A stretch of DNA of 64,000 bases, taken from Nitrosarchaeum sp. (GTDB lineage Archaea; Thermoproteota; Nitrososphaeria; Nitrososphaerales; Nitrosopumilaceae). The notes beneath the pieces were generated by a model. It saw nothing but the letters and a program-made list of their open reading frames with translations. It was not told where the DNA came from and did no database searches. Positions 1-8,226 of the stretch are shown here, in pieces (position 1 is the stretch's first letter; every line of letters starts with the position of its first letter). The translations under genes and the position numbers were made by a program. The stretch lies in the NCBI RefSeq assembly GCF_035968265.1, contig NZ_JAVYIM010000002.1:248001-312000 (forward strand), given 5' to 3'.

Positions 1-81
1 ACTAGGATCTGTCTCAAAGTCTTTAGAGTCATTCCATCTCTTTCTCCACTTTGATTCTACTTCATTCCATCTTATTTCCAT
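1..81 (-). CDS. leuS: Leucyl-tRNA synthetase, N-terminal fragment (runs off window)
   Basis: Only the first 27 codons lie inside the window; the gene continues past base 1. The peptide starts MEIRWNEVESKWRKRW and continues with a DSKDFETDP-like stretch, which resembles the usual LeuRS opening in which a short W-rich helix precedes the catalytic domain. It would charge tRNA-Leu in the cytoplasm. The ATG lies 4 bases after the alaS stop on the same strand, so the two synthetases are probably co-transcribed. The identification rests on a short N-terminal match only. Confidence 0.65.
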   Translation of the reverse strand, partial: MEIRWNEVESKWRKRWNDSKDFETDPS

Positions 82-85
82 AGTA

Positions 86-2776
86 TCATCCTAAAATCAT
101 TGATTTTGCTTTGGCTATTGCATCGTTTATTTTAGATGTGTCTTTTCCTCCACCCTGGGCAAACTTTGCGTCTCCGCCACCTGCTCCACCCAGTATTTCA
201 GCCACGGATTTGGCAATAATTCCTGCATTCTTGCTCTTTGAGGCATCATCTCCAGAGTATGCTATTACTCTAATTGTTGGGCCTGATTCAAAAATTCCAA
301 CATACACTGCATTTGGATTATCTTTGACTAGTTTTTTACCAAAGTTCATGTGGAAAAACTCGTCGTAATGTTTTGAATTTGTAAAACATGATTTTATTTT
401 ATTTACGCTAATTTCAATTTCATCTATGACTCCACTACTTGTTTGGGTTGTGACTTGCTCTAGTAAAACAGGAATCTTTTCTTTTGCTTTTTGCTTTTCT
501 TCTTCTCGCTGTTTGTCTTTTAGCTCTTTTTGCTTTTCTTCTTGTATTCTTTTTGTATTTTCAATCTCTTGTTGTTTTACATATTCTTTAGCAGTAGGAC
601 CTGAGACAAATTCTAGTCTAACAACACCATCTTGAATTCGCTTAGTCTTTGTTATTTTGATTAGTTCAATGTCTTTTGTCTTTTTGACATGTGTTCCACC
701 ACAAGCTTCAACATCAAAGTCTTCAATTGATATGATTCTAACAGATTTTACTGGAACTACACCTCCCTGATAAATCTTAAATCCGTATTTTTGTTCAGCT
801 GTTCCCCTGTCATAGTTTTGTATGGTTACTACCATATCTTTTGCAACAATATTATTTGCAGCATTTTCAATTTCTTGTACTTGCTTGTCAGTTAATGATG
901 AATGATGAGTGATGTCTAGTCTTGCATGATCATCTTCTTTGAATGCAGAGTGTTGCCATATCCAAGAACCTAAAACTCCTCTAGCTGATGAGTTTAGAAT
1001 GTGTGTACTGGTATGATTCTTTGTAATGTTTGATCTTCGTAGTGAATCTACTTTGCACTTTACAATTTCTCCTTGTTTTGGAATCACTCCATCTATCTCA
1101 TGAACTATAACTCCACCGTGTTTGTTTACATCCACTACTTTTGAGCCTGCAATGGTACCATAGTCTGGCTCTTGTCCGCCGCCTCTTGCATAAAACGAAG
1201 TTCTGTCAAGCACTACTGATTTATCAAAAACTTTGAGAACCTTTGCATCAAACTCCATTGGATCATCTTTGTAAAAGAGCATCTCAGTTTCTGGGATGTC
1301 GTCTAGCGGAAGTTGCTCGATGTCTTTTTTCTTGTCTGACTGGTGAAGATCAGATAATTTTGCATAAAATGATGAGGGAATTTCAGATATTACATTAATT
1401 TCTCGTAGATACTCTGGTGTAATTCCATCTGATTCGTATAGTGTAATCAATTCATCGACAGTTGGTTCTCTGCCTTTTCCTTTGAGGCGTTCTGCCATCT
1501 TTCCCATTCTGACCTTTGATTCAACATATCTTTCTGACTCTAATTTCAAGATGGTTTTAACATCTTGTCTTTTTTCATCTAATTCAGGATATGTATCTCT
1601 GAGATAATCAATGTGCATGTCTACCAACTCATCGATATCAATCTTGAGATTCATTCTATCCATCGTTCCATTGATTCTTCTTAGCATCATTCTTAGATTG
1701 TATCCGCCACCAACATTGCTTGGCAATGCACCATCAGTAATTGCAAATATCAGAGTTCTAAGATGATCTGCAATTAGATACATTCCTTCAAGTGGTGTGA
1801 TGATTCGATTAACTTGATCCTGTGTTAGTCCAGTTGTCTTTACGGCATTTCTTCTTACTTCTATCAAGTCATCATGAATTTCTAGATTCTTTGCAATTGC
1901 GGTAAAATATTTTCGCAGCATCTCAGAATCAGAGTCAATTCCAATCTTTTCAAACAGGTGATTGGTAATTGGACCAAAGCAGCAGTCATATGCAGTAGGA
2001 GTTCCCTTTGTAATCCAAGCAAATCGTTCAAGTCCTGCACCCATATCGATAATTTTTTGATCTAGTATCGTATGTTTTCCTAACTCGCCTTGAAACTCAG
2101 TAAATACGGCATTTCCAAGTTCCAGTCCTCTGACAAAATATTCTAATGAAGAGCCAAAAGAGCCACCACCTGCCCACACGTCTTCAACAAAAACCACTTC
2201 TTCTTTTTTAATTCCAAACTGTTCTGTCAATAATCTAAAGTCTAAATCAACACATTCATCTTTCCAATATCCTTGTGCATTTGGAATGCTGTGTTGTCCA
2301 ATCATGCAAAAGCTAGAAAAATGTCTACCCGTTACTCCAACATTTTCCAAATCCTTGAATCTTAAACAAGTTTGTGGAACTACTAACGGATTTGCAGGAA
2401 ACTCAAAGACTACTTTTGAACCCATTATTCTTTGAAAGTCGACAATTGATGCAATTGTAAAGTAGAGATCATCTCGCCATCTACAAACAACTGGATATCT
2501 TGAAACTGACGTGTGGTTGTTTTTTACAAAAAATGACTCTACCTCTTTCCAGGCCTGTGTGTAATCAAATCTCTTTTTGGTTGGAGGATCTCCAATGAAT
2601 GAATATGTGTCATCTGCGTCATCAGGACATAATTCTCTTTGAGAATCCAAAGTCCAAAAATATCTTTTACACTTTAAGCATGATTTTCTAACAAATCCTT
2701 GCTCTTCAAATAACTTGACCTTATAGTATCTGTCTGGATCAGATGAGAATTCCTTTAGAATTTCTTTTTTATCCAA
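86..2776 (-). CDS. alaS: Alanyl-tRNA synthetase
   Basis: Charges tRNA-Ala with alanine and clears mischarged Ser/Gly. At 896 residues it has the archaeal length. The N-terminus carries a small cysteine pair (C33, C36) with C50, as in archaeal AlaRS; the class II catalytic core fills roughly residues 60-420. The editing domain shows its four zinc ligands: H588 and H592 in NHTSTH, and C692 and H696 in CGGTH. A Lys/Glu-rich coiled segment (about 730-775) leads into the Gly-rich C-Ala domain ending in GGAGGGDAKFAQGGG. Upstream of leuS on the same strand. Complete, with no sign of damage. Confidence 0.97.
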   Translation of the reverse strand: MDKKEILKEFSSDPDRYYKVKLFEEQGFVRKSCLKCKRYFWTLDSQRELCPDDADDTYSFIGDPPTKKRFDYTQAWKEVESFFVKNNHTSVSRYPVVCRWRDDLYFTIASIVDFQRIMGSKVVFEFPANPLVVPQTCLRFKDLENVGVTGRHFSSFCMIGQHSIPNAQGYWKDECVDLDFRLLTEQFGIKKEEVVFVEDVWAGGGSFGSSLEYFVRGLELGNAVFTEFQGELGKHTILDQKIIDMGAGLERFAWITKGTPTAYDCCFGPITNHLFEKIGIDSDSEMLRKYFTAIAKNLEIHDDLIEVRRNAVKTTGLTQDQVNRIITPLEGMYLIADHLRTLIFAITDGALPSNVGGGYNLRMMLRRINGTMDRMNLKIDIDELVDMHIDYLRDTYPELDEKRQDVKTILKLESERYVESKVRMGKMAERLKGKGREPTVDELITLYESDGITPEYLREINVISEIPSSFYAKLSDLHQSDKKKDIEQLPLDDIPETEMLFYKDDPMEFDAKVLKVFDKSVVLDRTSFYARGGGQEPDYGTIAGSKVVDVNKHGGVIVHEIDGVIPKQGEIVKCKVDSLRRSNITKNHTSTHILNSSARGVLGSWIWQHSAFKEDDHARLDITHHSSLTDKQVQEIENAANNIVAKDMVVTIQNYDRGTAEQKYGFKIYQGGVVPVKSVRIISIEDFDVEACGGTHVKKTKDIELIKITKTKRIQDGVVRLEFVSGPTAKEYVKQQEIENTKRIQEEKQKELKDKQREEEKQKAKEKIPVLLEQVTTQTSSGVIDEIEISVNKIKSCFTNSKHYDEFFHMNFGKKLVKDNPNAVYVGIFESGPTIRVIAYSGDDASKSKNAGIIAKSVAEILGGAGGGDAKFAQGGGKDTSKINDAIAKAKSMILG

Positions 2777-2854
2777 CGAAGAACTTCTATTTGTCCAATA
2801 TTAAGAATTGTCGATTAATAATACATTAAATAAACTGGCAATATCTTGCAAATT

Positions 2855-3364
2855 ATGTTCAAGAGAAAACCAGCATTAAGAGAAGGGGTTCATGTTTTCT
2901 CTACTAAAAAAAATGGTGAATATTATGATTTTATCTTTGGAGTAGTTACTGGCATTGATGGCAGAAAAGTTGGTGTCAATGGGGTAATTGTAAATCCCGT
3001 AGGATTGAAAAATAAAATTGCTCAGGGAAAAACAGGTGAGCGCTCCTCTGAGATTTTGGAGCATCCTACACCTGATAATGTGGTTTTAGCCCTTGTGTAT
3101 AGAGTAGAACATGAAAATTATGCCGAGGTATTAGATCTCGATAAAGACAAATGCGATTTGATTCCGCCCAAAGTTTATGCAATTTTAGATGGGTGGATTC
3201 GTGAGACTCTGCCTGAATTTATTAACAATGTACTGTCTTTGCCACCAGGTCCGGAAAGAGATGAGGCTAAACGTGTCTTAAGACATAGAATGGATACACT
3301 AGTTGATAAAAATCTGAAACGAACTCTTTATTCTGTTTGCAGAAGTCTGAAAATTCTAAACTAA
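2855..3364 (+). CDS. Conserved hypothetical protein, 169 aa
   Basis: I do not recognise a named family. The protein is soluble, with a beta-rich N-terminal half (FSTKKNGEYYDFIFGVVTGIDG) and a helical, charged C-terminal half. It has no signal peptide, membrane segment or zinc motif. The ATG at 2855 is preferred to an in-frame TTG nine bases earlier, because a TATA-like TTAAATAAAC at 2826-2835 places a leaderless start near 2855. Divergent from alaS, with a 78-bp shared promoter region. Codon use matches its neighbours, so it is probably a normal lineage-specific gene. Confidence 0.7.
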   Translation: MFKRKPALREGVHVFSTKKNGEYYDFIFGVVTGIDGRKVGVNGVIVNPVGLKNKIAQGKTGERSSEILEHPTPDNVVLALVYRVEHENYAEVLDLDKDKCDLIPPKVYAILDGWIRETLPEFINNVLSLPPGPERDEAKRVLRHRMDTLVDKNLKRTLYSVCRSLKILN

Positions 3365-3421
3365 ATTTTTCTATTTACCCATAATTTGTTGGATACCAAT
3401 TTCGAGTTTTAAGAAAAGAAT

Positions 3422-3486
3422 TTTTGGAATTTAAATTCCAAAATACCATTTATTTTGATAATTTCATGCGTGAATTAAATGGTATT
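3422..3486. repeat. Inverted-repeat cluster
   Basis: Two overlapping dyads. A perfect 22-base palindrome occupies 3422-3443, with half-site TTTTGGAATTT. A second 11-base inverted repeat pairs AATACCATTTA (3442-3452) with TAAATGGTATT (3476-3486) around a 23-nt spacer, and a direct copy of TTAAATGGT follows at once (3486-3494). It lies 58 bp past the stop of the 2855-3364 gene, so it could be a structured 3' end, a small RNA or a protein-binding site. The sequence does not decide which. Confidence 0.6.
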
Positions 3487-3596
3487 AAATGGTCTTGAAA
3501 AAAAATTCATTCCATACAAGACGTATTCACATTCACAAAGACATGAATAACAACAAATAGAAAACATTGATTCAGAACGCAAGCAGAAATTAGCAA

Positions 3597-3707
3597 TCAT
3601 AATTCCACTTCATCAAAAACATGAATAGGTAATACATTCTTGCAGTTGGGACATTTTGGTATCATGTCATTCATAATTATCATCTCACATTTGTCACAGA
3701 TTTTCAT
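3597..3707 (-). CDS. Small zinc-ribbon protein, 36 aa
   Basis: An ATG-initiated frame of 36 codons with the pattern CDKC (C4, C7) and CPNC (C19, C22), spaced as in a treble-clef or ribbon zinc knuckle, followed by a hydrophobic-acidic tail. Stand-alone knuckles of this size are common in this lineage. Translation is unproven and the frame is short, but two correctly spaced CxxC pairs are unlikely by chance. Function unknown; DNA, RNA or protein binding are possibilities. Confidence 0.5.
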   Translation of the reverse strand: MKICDKCEMIIMNDMIPKCPNCKNVLPIHVFDEVEL

Positions 3708-3827
3708 AGAAATCAAATTCAATAGTCACAATTTAAACCAAGAATGGATATTCCAACTTTGGGAAAATCAAATTCTATATTTGTAGCAAGCAGTTTTTAA
3801 GATATATCGAATATTGGAAATTGAGAG

Positions 3828-4059
3828 AGATGGTATTTGAAACGTAAATGCTGTCATTGTGAACTGTTTGAGAATAATAACAAAATATTCTGTCATGATA
3901 GTTTGTAGGATGCACATATTTTAGATGTTGAACAAAAAGTAAAAGATGCGATCGAGAACGACCCATGCCATACAAGATCAATAAGTAAGAACTTCTAGCA
4001 ACCGCAAGGTAACAGAAATAAAACAACCGAAGATGAAACAGAATCCAACTCCACCATAG
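3828..4059 (+). pseudogene. Possible decayed zinc-finger gene
   Basis: One frame reads a cysteine/histidine-rich segment from a TTG at 3837 (KRKCCHCELFENNN, then KIFCHDSL), hits TAG, and continues with plausible protein sequence (AHILDVEQKVKDAIENDPCH, then TRSISK). A jump to the +1 frame near 3980 continues as RTSSNRKVTEIKQPK and MKQNPTPP, ending in TAG at 4057-4059. Protein-like composition in all three pieces suggests a small zinc-binding gene broken by one stop and one frameshift. Upstream extent is unknown, and sequencing error or chance are alternatives. Confidence 0.25.
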
Positions 4060-4060
4060 T

Positions 4061-4068
4061 TTTATATT
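4061..4068 (+). promoter_or_regulatory. TATA box of rpl12
   Basis: TTTATATT lies 25-32 bases before the rpl12 ATG at 4093, the distance expected when archaeal transcription starts at or just before the start codon. No ribosome binding site is visible between them. Confidence 0.6.
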
Positions 4069-4092
4069 ATGCCCTAAGAAAATCTCGATACA

Positions 4093-4389
4093 ATGGAATA
4101 CGTTTATGCTGCTTTACTTCTTCACAAGCTACAAAAAGAAGTTAATGAGGCAAATATCAGCTCAGTTGTAAAAGCATCTGGCGCTGCAGTAAATGATGCT
4201 CAAGTGAAAGCATTAGTTGCAGCATTGGCTGATGTTAACATCGAAGAAGCAATCAAAGCCGCACCTGTAGCAGTAGCAGCAGCCGCTCCGGCAGCCGCAG
4301 CAGCAGGTGAAGCAAAGAAAGAAGCACCAGTTGATACCAGTAAAAATGAAGAAGCCGCAATGGAAGGTCTATCTTCACTATTTGGATAA
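4093..4389 (+). CDS. rpl12: Ribosomal protein L12 (archaeal P1 type)
   Basis: Acidic stalk protein that dimerises on P0 and recruits translation GTPases. The 98 residues show the usual order: helical dimerisation domain (about 1-60), a long Ala/Pro/Val hinge (about 61-75), an acidic stretch, and the conserved factor-binding end GLSSLFG. In many archaea it sits directly after rplP0; here it is on the opposite strand, separated from P0 by a membrane-protein gene and with its own TATA box, so it must be expressed separately. Confidence 0.95.
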   Translation: MEYVYAALLLHKLQKEVNEANISSVVKASGAAVNDAQVKALVAALADVNIEEAIKAAPVAVAAAAPAAAAAGEAKKEAPVDTSKNEEAAMEGLSSLFG

Positions 4390-4465
4390 ACAACTATTAT
4401 TTTTTCAATTTAATTTTGATTTTTTATATCAATGTTAATTAACAATTATTTGTTTTTTGTATTGA

Positions 4466-5098
4466 TTGGTTGATTTTTCAATTCCTGCTCATGTGTTTAT
4501 CTACATTTTAGATCTCTTTGGAACAATGGCATTTGCAGTAACGGGAGCTTTCAAAGCTATAGAAAATAAATCAGATATTGTTGGAGTTTTACTGCTAGCG
4601 ACAATTACAGGCGTTGCTGGAGGTGTAATTCGAGATGTTGTAATGGGTCAGTTTCCAAATGCTCTATCTGATCCAGCATATGTAGCAATAACGGTAGCAT
4701 CTGGCATTGCAATTTTCTTCTTGTATACTCACCTGAAAAAACACTGGAATCTATTTTTGAAGTTTGATGCAATTGGACTAGGAGTATTTTCAATAATTGG
4801 CGCAACGTTTGCATACAATCTAGTTGGACTTAACTTTCTTGCAATAATGCTTGCAGGAGTACTTACTGCAGTAGGTGGTGGAATACTTCGAGATGTCTTT
4901 GTTACCCAAGTCCCAATAGTTTTTGTAAAGGAGTTTTATGTATCTGCAAGCTTTATTGGAATTTTGATATTTTATTTGATGCTGTACTTTGGTGGAGAGT
5001 TGTATTCTGCAACAATTGTAGGATTAGCAATAACTACTACATTGAGATTAATTGCAATGAAGTATAATTGGAATCTTCCTAAAGTAAAAGGAATTTGA
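4466..5098 (+). CDS. TRIC/UPF0126 family membrane channel
   Basis: Small integral membrane protein of the UPF0126 (YadS/YicG) family, related to eukaryotic trimeric intracellular cation channels. About seven hydrophobic helices form two homologous three-helix repeats, each with the diagnostic glycine-rich kink followed by Arg-Asp: TGVAGGVIRD and TAVGGGILRD. Members conduct K+ or transport small molecules; the substrate here cannot be told. The start is taken as TTG at 4466. The stop falls 2 bp from the convergent rplP0 stop. The gene separates P0 from L12. Confidence 0.85.
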   Translation: MVDFSIPAHVFIYILDLFGTMAFAVTGAFKAIENKSDIVGVLLLATITGVAGGVIRDVVMGQFPNALSDPAYVAITVASGIAIFFLYTHLKKHWNLFLKFDAIGLGVFSIIGATFAYNLVGLNFLAIMLAGVLTAVGGGILRDVFVTQVPIVFVKEFYVSASFIGILIFYLMLYFGGELYSATIVGLAITTTLRLIAMKYNWNLPKVKGI

Positions 5099-5100
5099 GA

Positions 5101-5967
5101 TTAAGCTGGAGTGTAGCCTTTGGCTTTTGATGTAAGACCTTTTGCTTGACCCTCTGCCTTTTGTAAAATCTGCTCTTTAGTTTCACTTGTCATAAATCCA
5201 GACTCTACTGACAGTGAGCGAGCATGTTGAGATGCCTTGCCAATAATCTGGTTAATGTTTTCTGGAGTAACATATGCTGCCTCAATTGATAGTGATACTG
5301 CTTCTTGGTGATATTGAGCAAATGCATTTCTAATTGCTTCTACATCGATTATCATCTCTTTTTCTGCATACTTGAGACCCTCTTCTAATGCAGTGTATAG
5401 TGAAATTCCAGCTTCTACTGGTTTGATATCTAATTTACCTAACAATACTGCTAGTTTTTCGTTAATGATTCCACCCTTCTTTACTGGGGTTGAATCCTTT
5501 GCAATCCAAATTGTACCTTGATCAATCTTTGTTGGGATTCCAGCCTCTTTGAATTCAGTAAGCATTGGACCTGGAGCAATTCCTGTGTTCTTTGCAGGAA
5601 CTACAATGTCGACGCTTGCAATATCTCCACCTCTTGCTGCCATCATGATTTTGTTTTTGGCAAGTAAGACGTTTAGTTTGAATGGTGACATGTTTGTAAA
5701 TATGAAAAGGCATTGACCTATTAGTTCGTCAGATATTCCTTTGATTCCAGGAATGTTTGATTTTTCAAGTGCTTTTTGTGCAATTCTGTCTTTGACACAA
5801 ACAAATTCTACTTGACCTTTGAGTGCTTTTCTTAATGGCAATAGCTGTGATGCTCTAACTTTGTTTGTCTTTACTATGGCGACAACTTTGTATTTTTTTG
5901 GAATCTCTATCATTTGCTGATACATTTGAGTTTTTTTTGCTGGATATTTTGTTCTATTTTCATGCAT
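5101..5967 (-). CDS. rplP0: Ribosomal protein P0 (L10)
   Basis: Base of the ribosomal stalk; binds 23S rRNA and anchors L12 dimers. The rRNA-binding N-terminal domain (Tyr/Lys-rich start, then VKTNKVRASQLLPLRKAL) is followed by the archaeal insertion domain (about 110-180) and a helical C-terminal spine that carries repeated L12-binding segments. Its ATG overlaps the rpl1 stop by 8 bp, so the pair is one transcript. The C-terminus ends GLTSKAKGYTPA and lacks the acidic tail with GLxxLFG found in many archaeal P0 proteins. Confidence 0.93.
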   Translation of the reverse strand: MHENRTKYPAKKTQMYQQMIEIPKKYKVVAIVKTNKVRASQLLPLRKALKGQVEFVCVKDRIAQKALEKSNIPGIKGISDELIGQCLFIFTNMSPFKLNVLLAKNKIMMAARGGDIASVDIVVPAKNTGIAPGPMLTEFKEAGIPTKIDQGTIWIAKDSTPVKKGGIINEKLAVLLGKLDIKPVEAGISLYTALEEGLKYAEKEMIIDVEAIRNAFAQYHQEAVSLSIEAAYVTPENINQIIGKASQHARSLSVESGFMTSETKEQILQKAEGQAKGLTSKAKGYTPA

Positions 5968-6622
5968 GTTTCTTCTTGACCTCTTCTATCTGTTTAACTG
6001 GTTTTCCCATTGTGGTTTTAATGATAATTCTTTTCATGTTCTTATCTCCGTTTGGTAATTTCTTTTCAACTGCAGCAAGTACTGCATGTGCATTGATTGC
6101 CAAGTCTGCATCACTCATCGTCTCATCTCCAATTTTACATGACATTGCCAATGTTGCTCTTGCTCTTACTTTGATTGATGCTCTGAATCTTGTTAGAAAT
6201 GATTCAATTGATGCGTTAAATGGAACTGGCGTTGGCATTTTGCCTCTTGGACCTAATAGCTGACCCAATACTTTACCAACTACTGGCATGATTTGTGTAT
6301 CTGCCAAAAAGAAATCATATTTGTTGATGAATTTTCTAGATGCTCTTTTGTTTGCTGCAAATCTATCTAATTCATCAGAACCGACAACTGCATCGGCTTT
6401 TGCTGCTTTTGCTTTTTGACCCATATCTCCTGTTGCCATAATGCAAACAGTTGATGGAGAACTTGTCTTTGGTAGTTGAACTACTTCGTTTAATGCAAAG
6501 CCCTTTTTGACATCAATGTCTTTGAAGACTAAGATCATCTCGACAGACTGTGTAAACTTGCGTTGTTTACTGCCAGTCTTGGCCTCTTTGATCATATCTG
6601 CAAGCTTTGCCTCGGTAATCAT
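5960..6622 (-). CDS. rpl1: Ribosomal protein L1
   Basis: L1 stalk protein that binds 23S rRNA near the E site and in many archaea represses its own mRNA. The 220 residues have normal length, with the conserved LGPRGKMPTPVPFN loop (about 125) and the Lys-rich rRNA-binding ends. First gene of the rpl1-rplP0 pair, with a divergent promoter region shared with the Lrp-type gene at 6748. The AT-rich leader between 6623 and 6660 is short and I see no clear copy of the L1 binding hairpin. Confidence 0.95.
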   Translation of the reverse strand: MITEAKLADMIKEAKTGSKQRKFTQSVEMILVFKDIDVKKGFALNEVVQLPKTSSPSTVCIMATGDMGQKAKAAKADAVVGSDELDRFAANKRASRKFINKYDFFLADTQIMPVVGKVLGQLLGPRGKMPTPVPFNASIESFLTRFRASIKVRARATLAMSCKIGDETMSDADLAINAHAVLAAVEKKLPNGDKNMKRIIIKTTMGKPVKQIEEVKKKHA

Positions 6623-6747
6623 TATGAAGAATTTCCGAGATTGCCTACTTAAAATCGTTTAGAGGAATGGGAATTAAGAATTCTATTTTATTTTAAAAAA
6701 TTACACATTTCTATGCCAATTTATGAAATTAAGGGACAAAAATCCAC

Positions 6748-7248
6748 ATGAACTTACATTTATTAATTCACCATCCTCCATTTTTGAATAGATTGCAGAA
6801 GTTTGATGACCTTGATATGAAACTTTTATTTGAGTTGACAAAAGACGGTTCAATCTCAGTTCCAGAACTATCAAAAAAACTAGGAATCAATGCATCTGTT
6901 TTGTACAGCAGAATAAAGAGACTAGTAAAAAAGAAACTAATTAAAAAATTCACAATAACTGTAGATGAATCTCTTTTGGGAGTAGGGGTAAAGGCATCGA
7001 TTGGTGTTAACCGCGATCCAAAACTCAAAGATACTATTCACAAACAACTCTTGGCAACCCCTGAGGTCATGTCGATTTCTGAAGTTACCGGAAGATTTGA
7101 CATTATAGTAAATGTCCAGACAAAAAATCTCGAGGTACTTCATTCTATAGTAATTGAGAAGCTAGGAAAAATCGACGGAATAATTAACACTGAAACTTTT
7201 GTAGAGTTACAAAAAACGGATAAAGATCCAGTTTATTCTGCGGTATAA
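6748..7248 (+). CDS. Lrp/AsnC family transcriptional regulator
   Basis: DNA-binding regulator. A winged helix-turn-helix occupies about residues 22-70 (DMKLLFELTKDGSISVPELS then KKLGINASVLYSRIKRL), followed by the RAM ligand-binding/oligomer domain (about 75-155, with the conserved VTGRFDIIV core). Such proteins usually sense amino acids or act as small global regulators. It is inserted on the opposite strand between rpl11 and rpl1, which are normally adjacent, and its stop is 1 bp from the convergent rpl11 stop. It may control the divergent rpl1 operon, but that is only inferred from position. Confidence 0.88.
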   Translation: MNLHLLIHHPPFLNRLQKFDDLDMKLLFELTKDGSISVPELSKKLGINASVLYSRIKRLVKKKLIKKFTITVDESLLGVGVKASIGVNRDPKLKDTIHKQLLATPEVMSISEVTGRFDIIVNVQTKNLEVLHSIVIEKLGKIDGIINTETFVELQKTDKDPVYSAV

Positions 7249-7249
7249 T

Positions 7250-7732
7250 TTAGTTTAATTTTGCGTCCCACTTGCCGGCATTAATCTCGGCAGTGATCTC
7301 TTTTGGAGTCTTTCCTTCCACTTTGATTCCAAGTGATGAGCAAGTTCCAATAATTGTTTTAGCTACAGATTTTAGTGAAGTTGCATATGACTTCTCTAGT
7401 TTTGTCTTTGCAACTTTTACTACCGAATCAATGGTGATGTCTCCCACCCAAGCTGTTCCTGCAGTACCGGTTCCTTTCTGAACTCCTGCTTCTTTTAGTA
7501 GTAGGGCAGCAGCTGATGGAATTCCAATTTCAATCTCCCACTTTTTAGTATCTGGAAAAACTGAAACTGTTACTGGAACTTTCATTCCTTCAAAATCTTT
7601 TGTTTTATCGTTAATTGCCTTGATGATCTCCATGATGTTTACACCCAATGGGCCCAAAGCTGGACCTAGTGGTGGTCCTGCAGATGCAGCTCCTCCTGTT
7701 ACAAGTGAAGATATTTTTTGTGCGTCTACCAT
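7250..7732 (-). CDS. rpl11: Ribosomal protein L11
   Basis: Forms the GTPase-associated centre with 23S rRNA helices 43-44. The 160 residues show the N-terminal Pro-rich start (GGAASAGPPLGPALGPLG, for elongation-factor contact) and the C-terminal rRNA-binding domain with GTCSSLGIKVEGKTP. Lies 34 bp after spt5 on the same strand and closes the secE-spt5-rpl11 run. Confidence 0.96.
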   Translation of the reverse strand: MVDAQKISSLVTGGAASAGPPLGPALGPLGVNIMEIIKAINDKTKDFEGMKVPVTVSVFPDTKKWEIEIGIPSAAALLLKEAGVQKGTGTAGTAWVGDITIDSVVKVAKTKLEKSYATSLKSVAKTIIGTCSSLGIKVEGKTPKEITAEINAGKWDAKLN

Positions 7733-7766
7733 GTTTATCAGCTTATTATGAAAAATTTAATCCTTC

Positions 7767-8225
7767 CTAAGACTCACTAGAGAGTTTTAGGTAGTTGGCG
7801 TCGACAGTTACTGGCAATTGATATGATGCGTCAAGTAAGACTACGGTTGCTTCTTCCTTGTCTACATCAATTCTTGTGATCGTGGCTTTCATTCCTTTGA
7901 ATGGACCGCCAGTGATCTCAACTATGTTATCTACTGTTAATTGTGAAACTGTGGATTTCTTGACCAGATATCCTTCAATATCTTTGAATTCTAATTCTCC
8001 TCTTAGTTGACCGCGAATATGTCTAATTCCTTCAACTGCCATATATGCATCACTTGGATTAATTGCCTCAATGACGACATAACCTTTTAGATTATCAACT
8101 AGTAATACGGATTGAATATTCATCTTATTGTTACTTGCCTTAGCTTCTAGTAATCTCATTACCACTTTCTCTTGACCTCCTGTGGTTCTTATTGCAAAAA
8201 GGTGTGATTTTATTTCTTCAGACAT
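7767..8225 (-). CDS. spt5: Transcription elongation factor Spt5 (NusG)
   Basis: Binds the RNA polymerase clamp and keeps the elongating complex closed. The protein has 152 residues from the ATG at 8225 (MSEEIKSHLFAIRTTGGQE), with an NGN domain (about 1-85) and a KOW domain (about 90-145, containing VEITGGPFKGMKATITRID). An upstream in-frame TTG would add four residues, but ATG is preferred because the secE stop sits 1 base before it. Same operon as secE and rpl11. Confidence 0.95.
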   Translation of the reverse strand: MSEEIKSHLFAIRTTGGQEKVVMRLLEAKASNNKMNIQSVLLVDNLKGYVVIEAINPSDAYMAVEGIRHIRGQLRGELEFKDIEGYLVKKSTVSQLTVDNIVEITGGPFKGMKATITRIDVDKEEATVVLLDASYQLPVTVDANYLKLSSES

Positions 8226-8226
8226 T

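Larger units (their letters stand above)
3365..4092. other. Long mostly non-coding stretch before rpl12
   Basis: About 730 bases with no full-length gene. It holds an inverted-repeat cluster (3422-3486), a 36-codon zinc-ribbon ORF on the minus strand (3597-3707), a probable decayed cysteine-rich reading frame (3828-4059) and the rpl12 promoter (4061-4068), each listed separately. The 83-codon minus-strand ORF at 3775-4026 looks like chance. Confidence 0.7.

Noticed and set aside
3775-4026. 83-codon minus-strand frame
   Set aside because: Composition is Tyr/Ser/His-rich without pattern, and it is antisense to the better-supported cysteine-rich plus-strand relic; no promoter or family resemblance.
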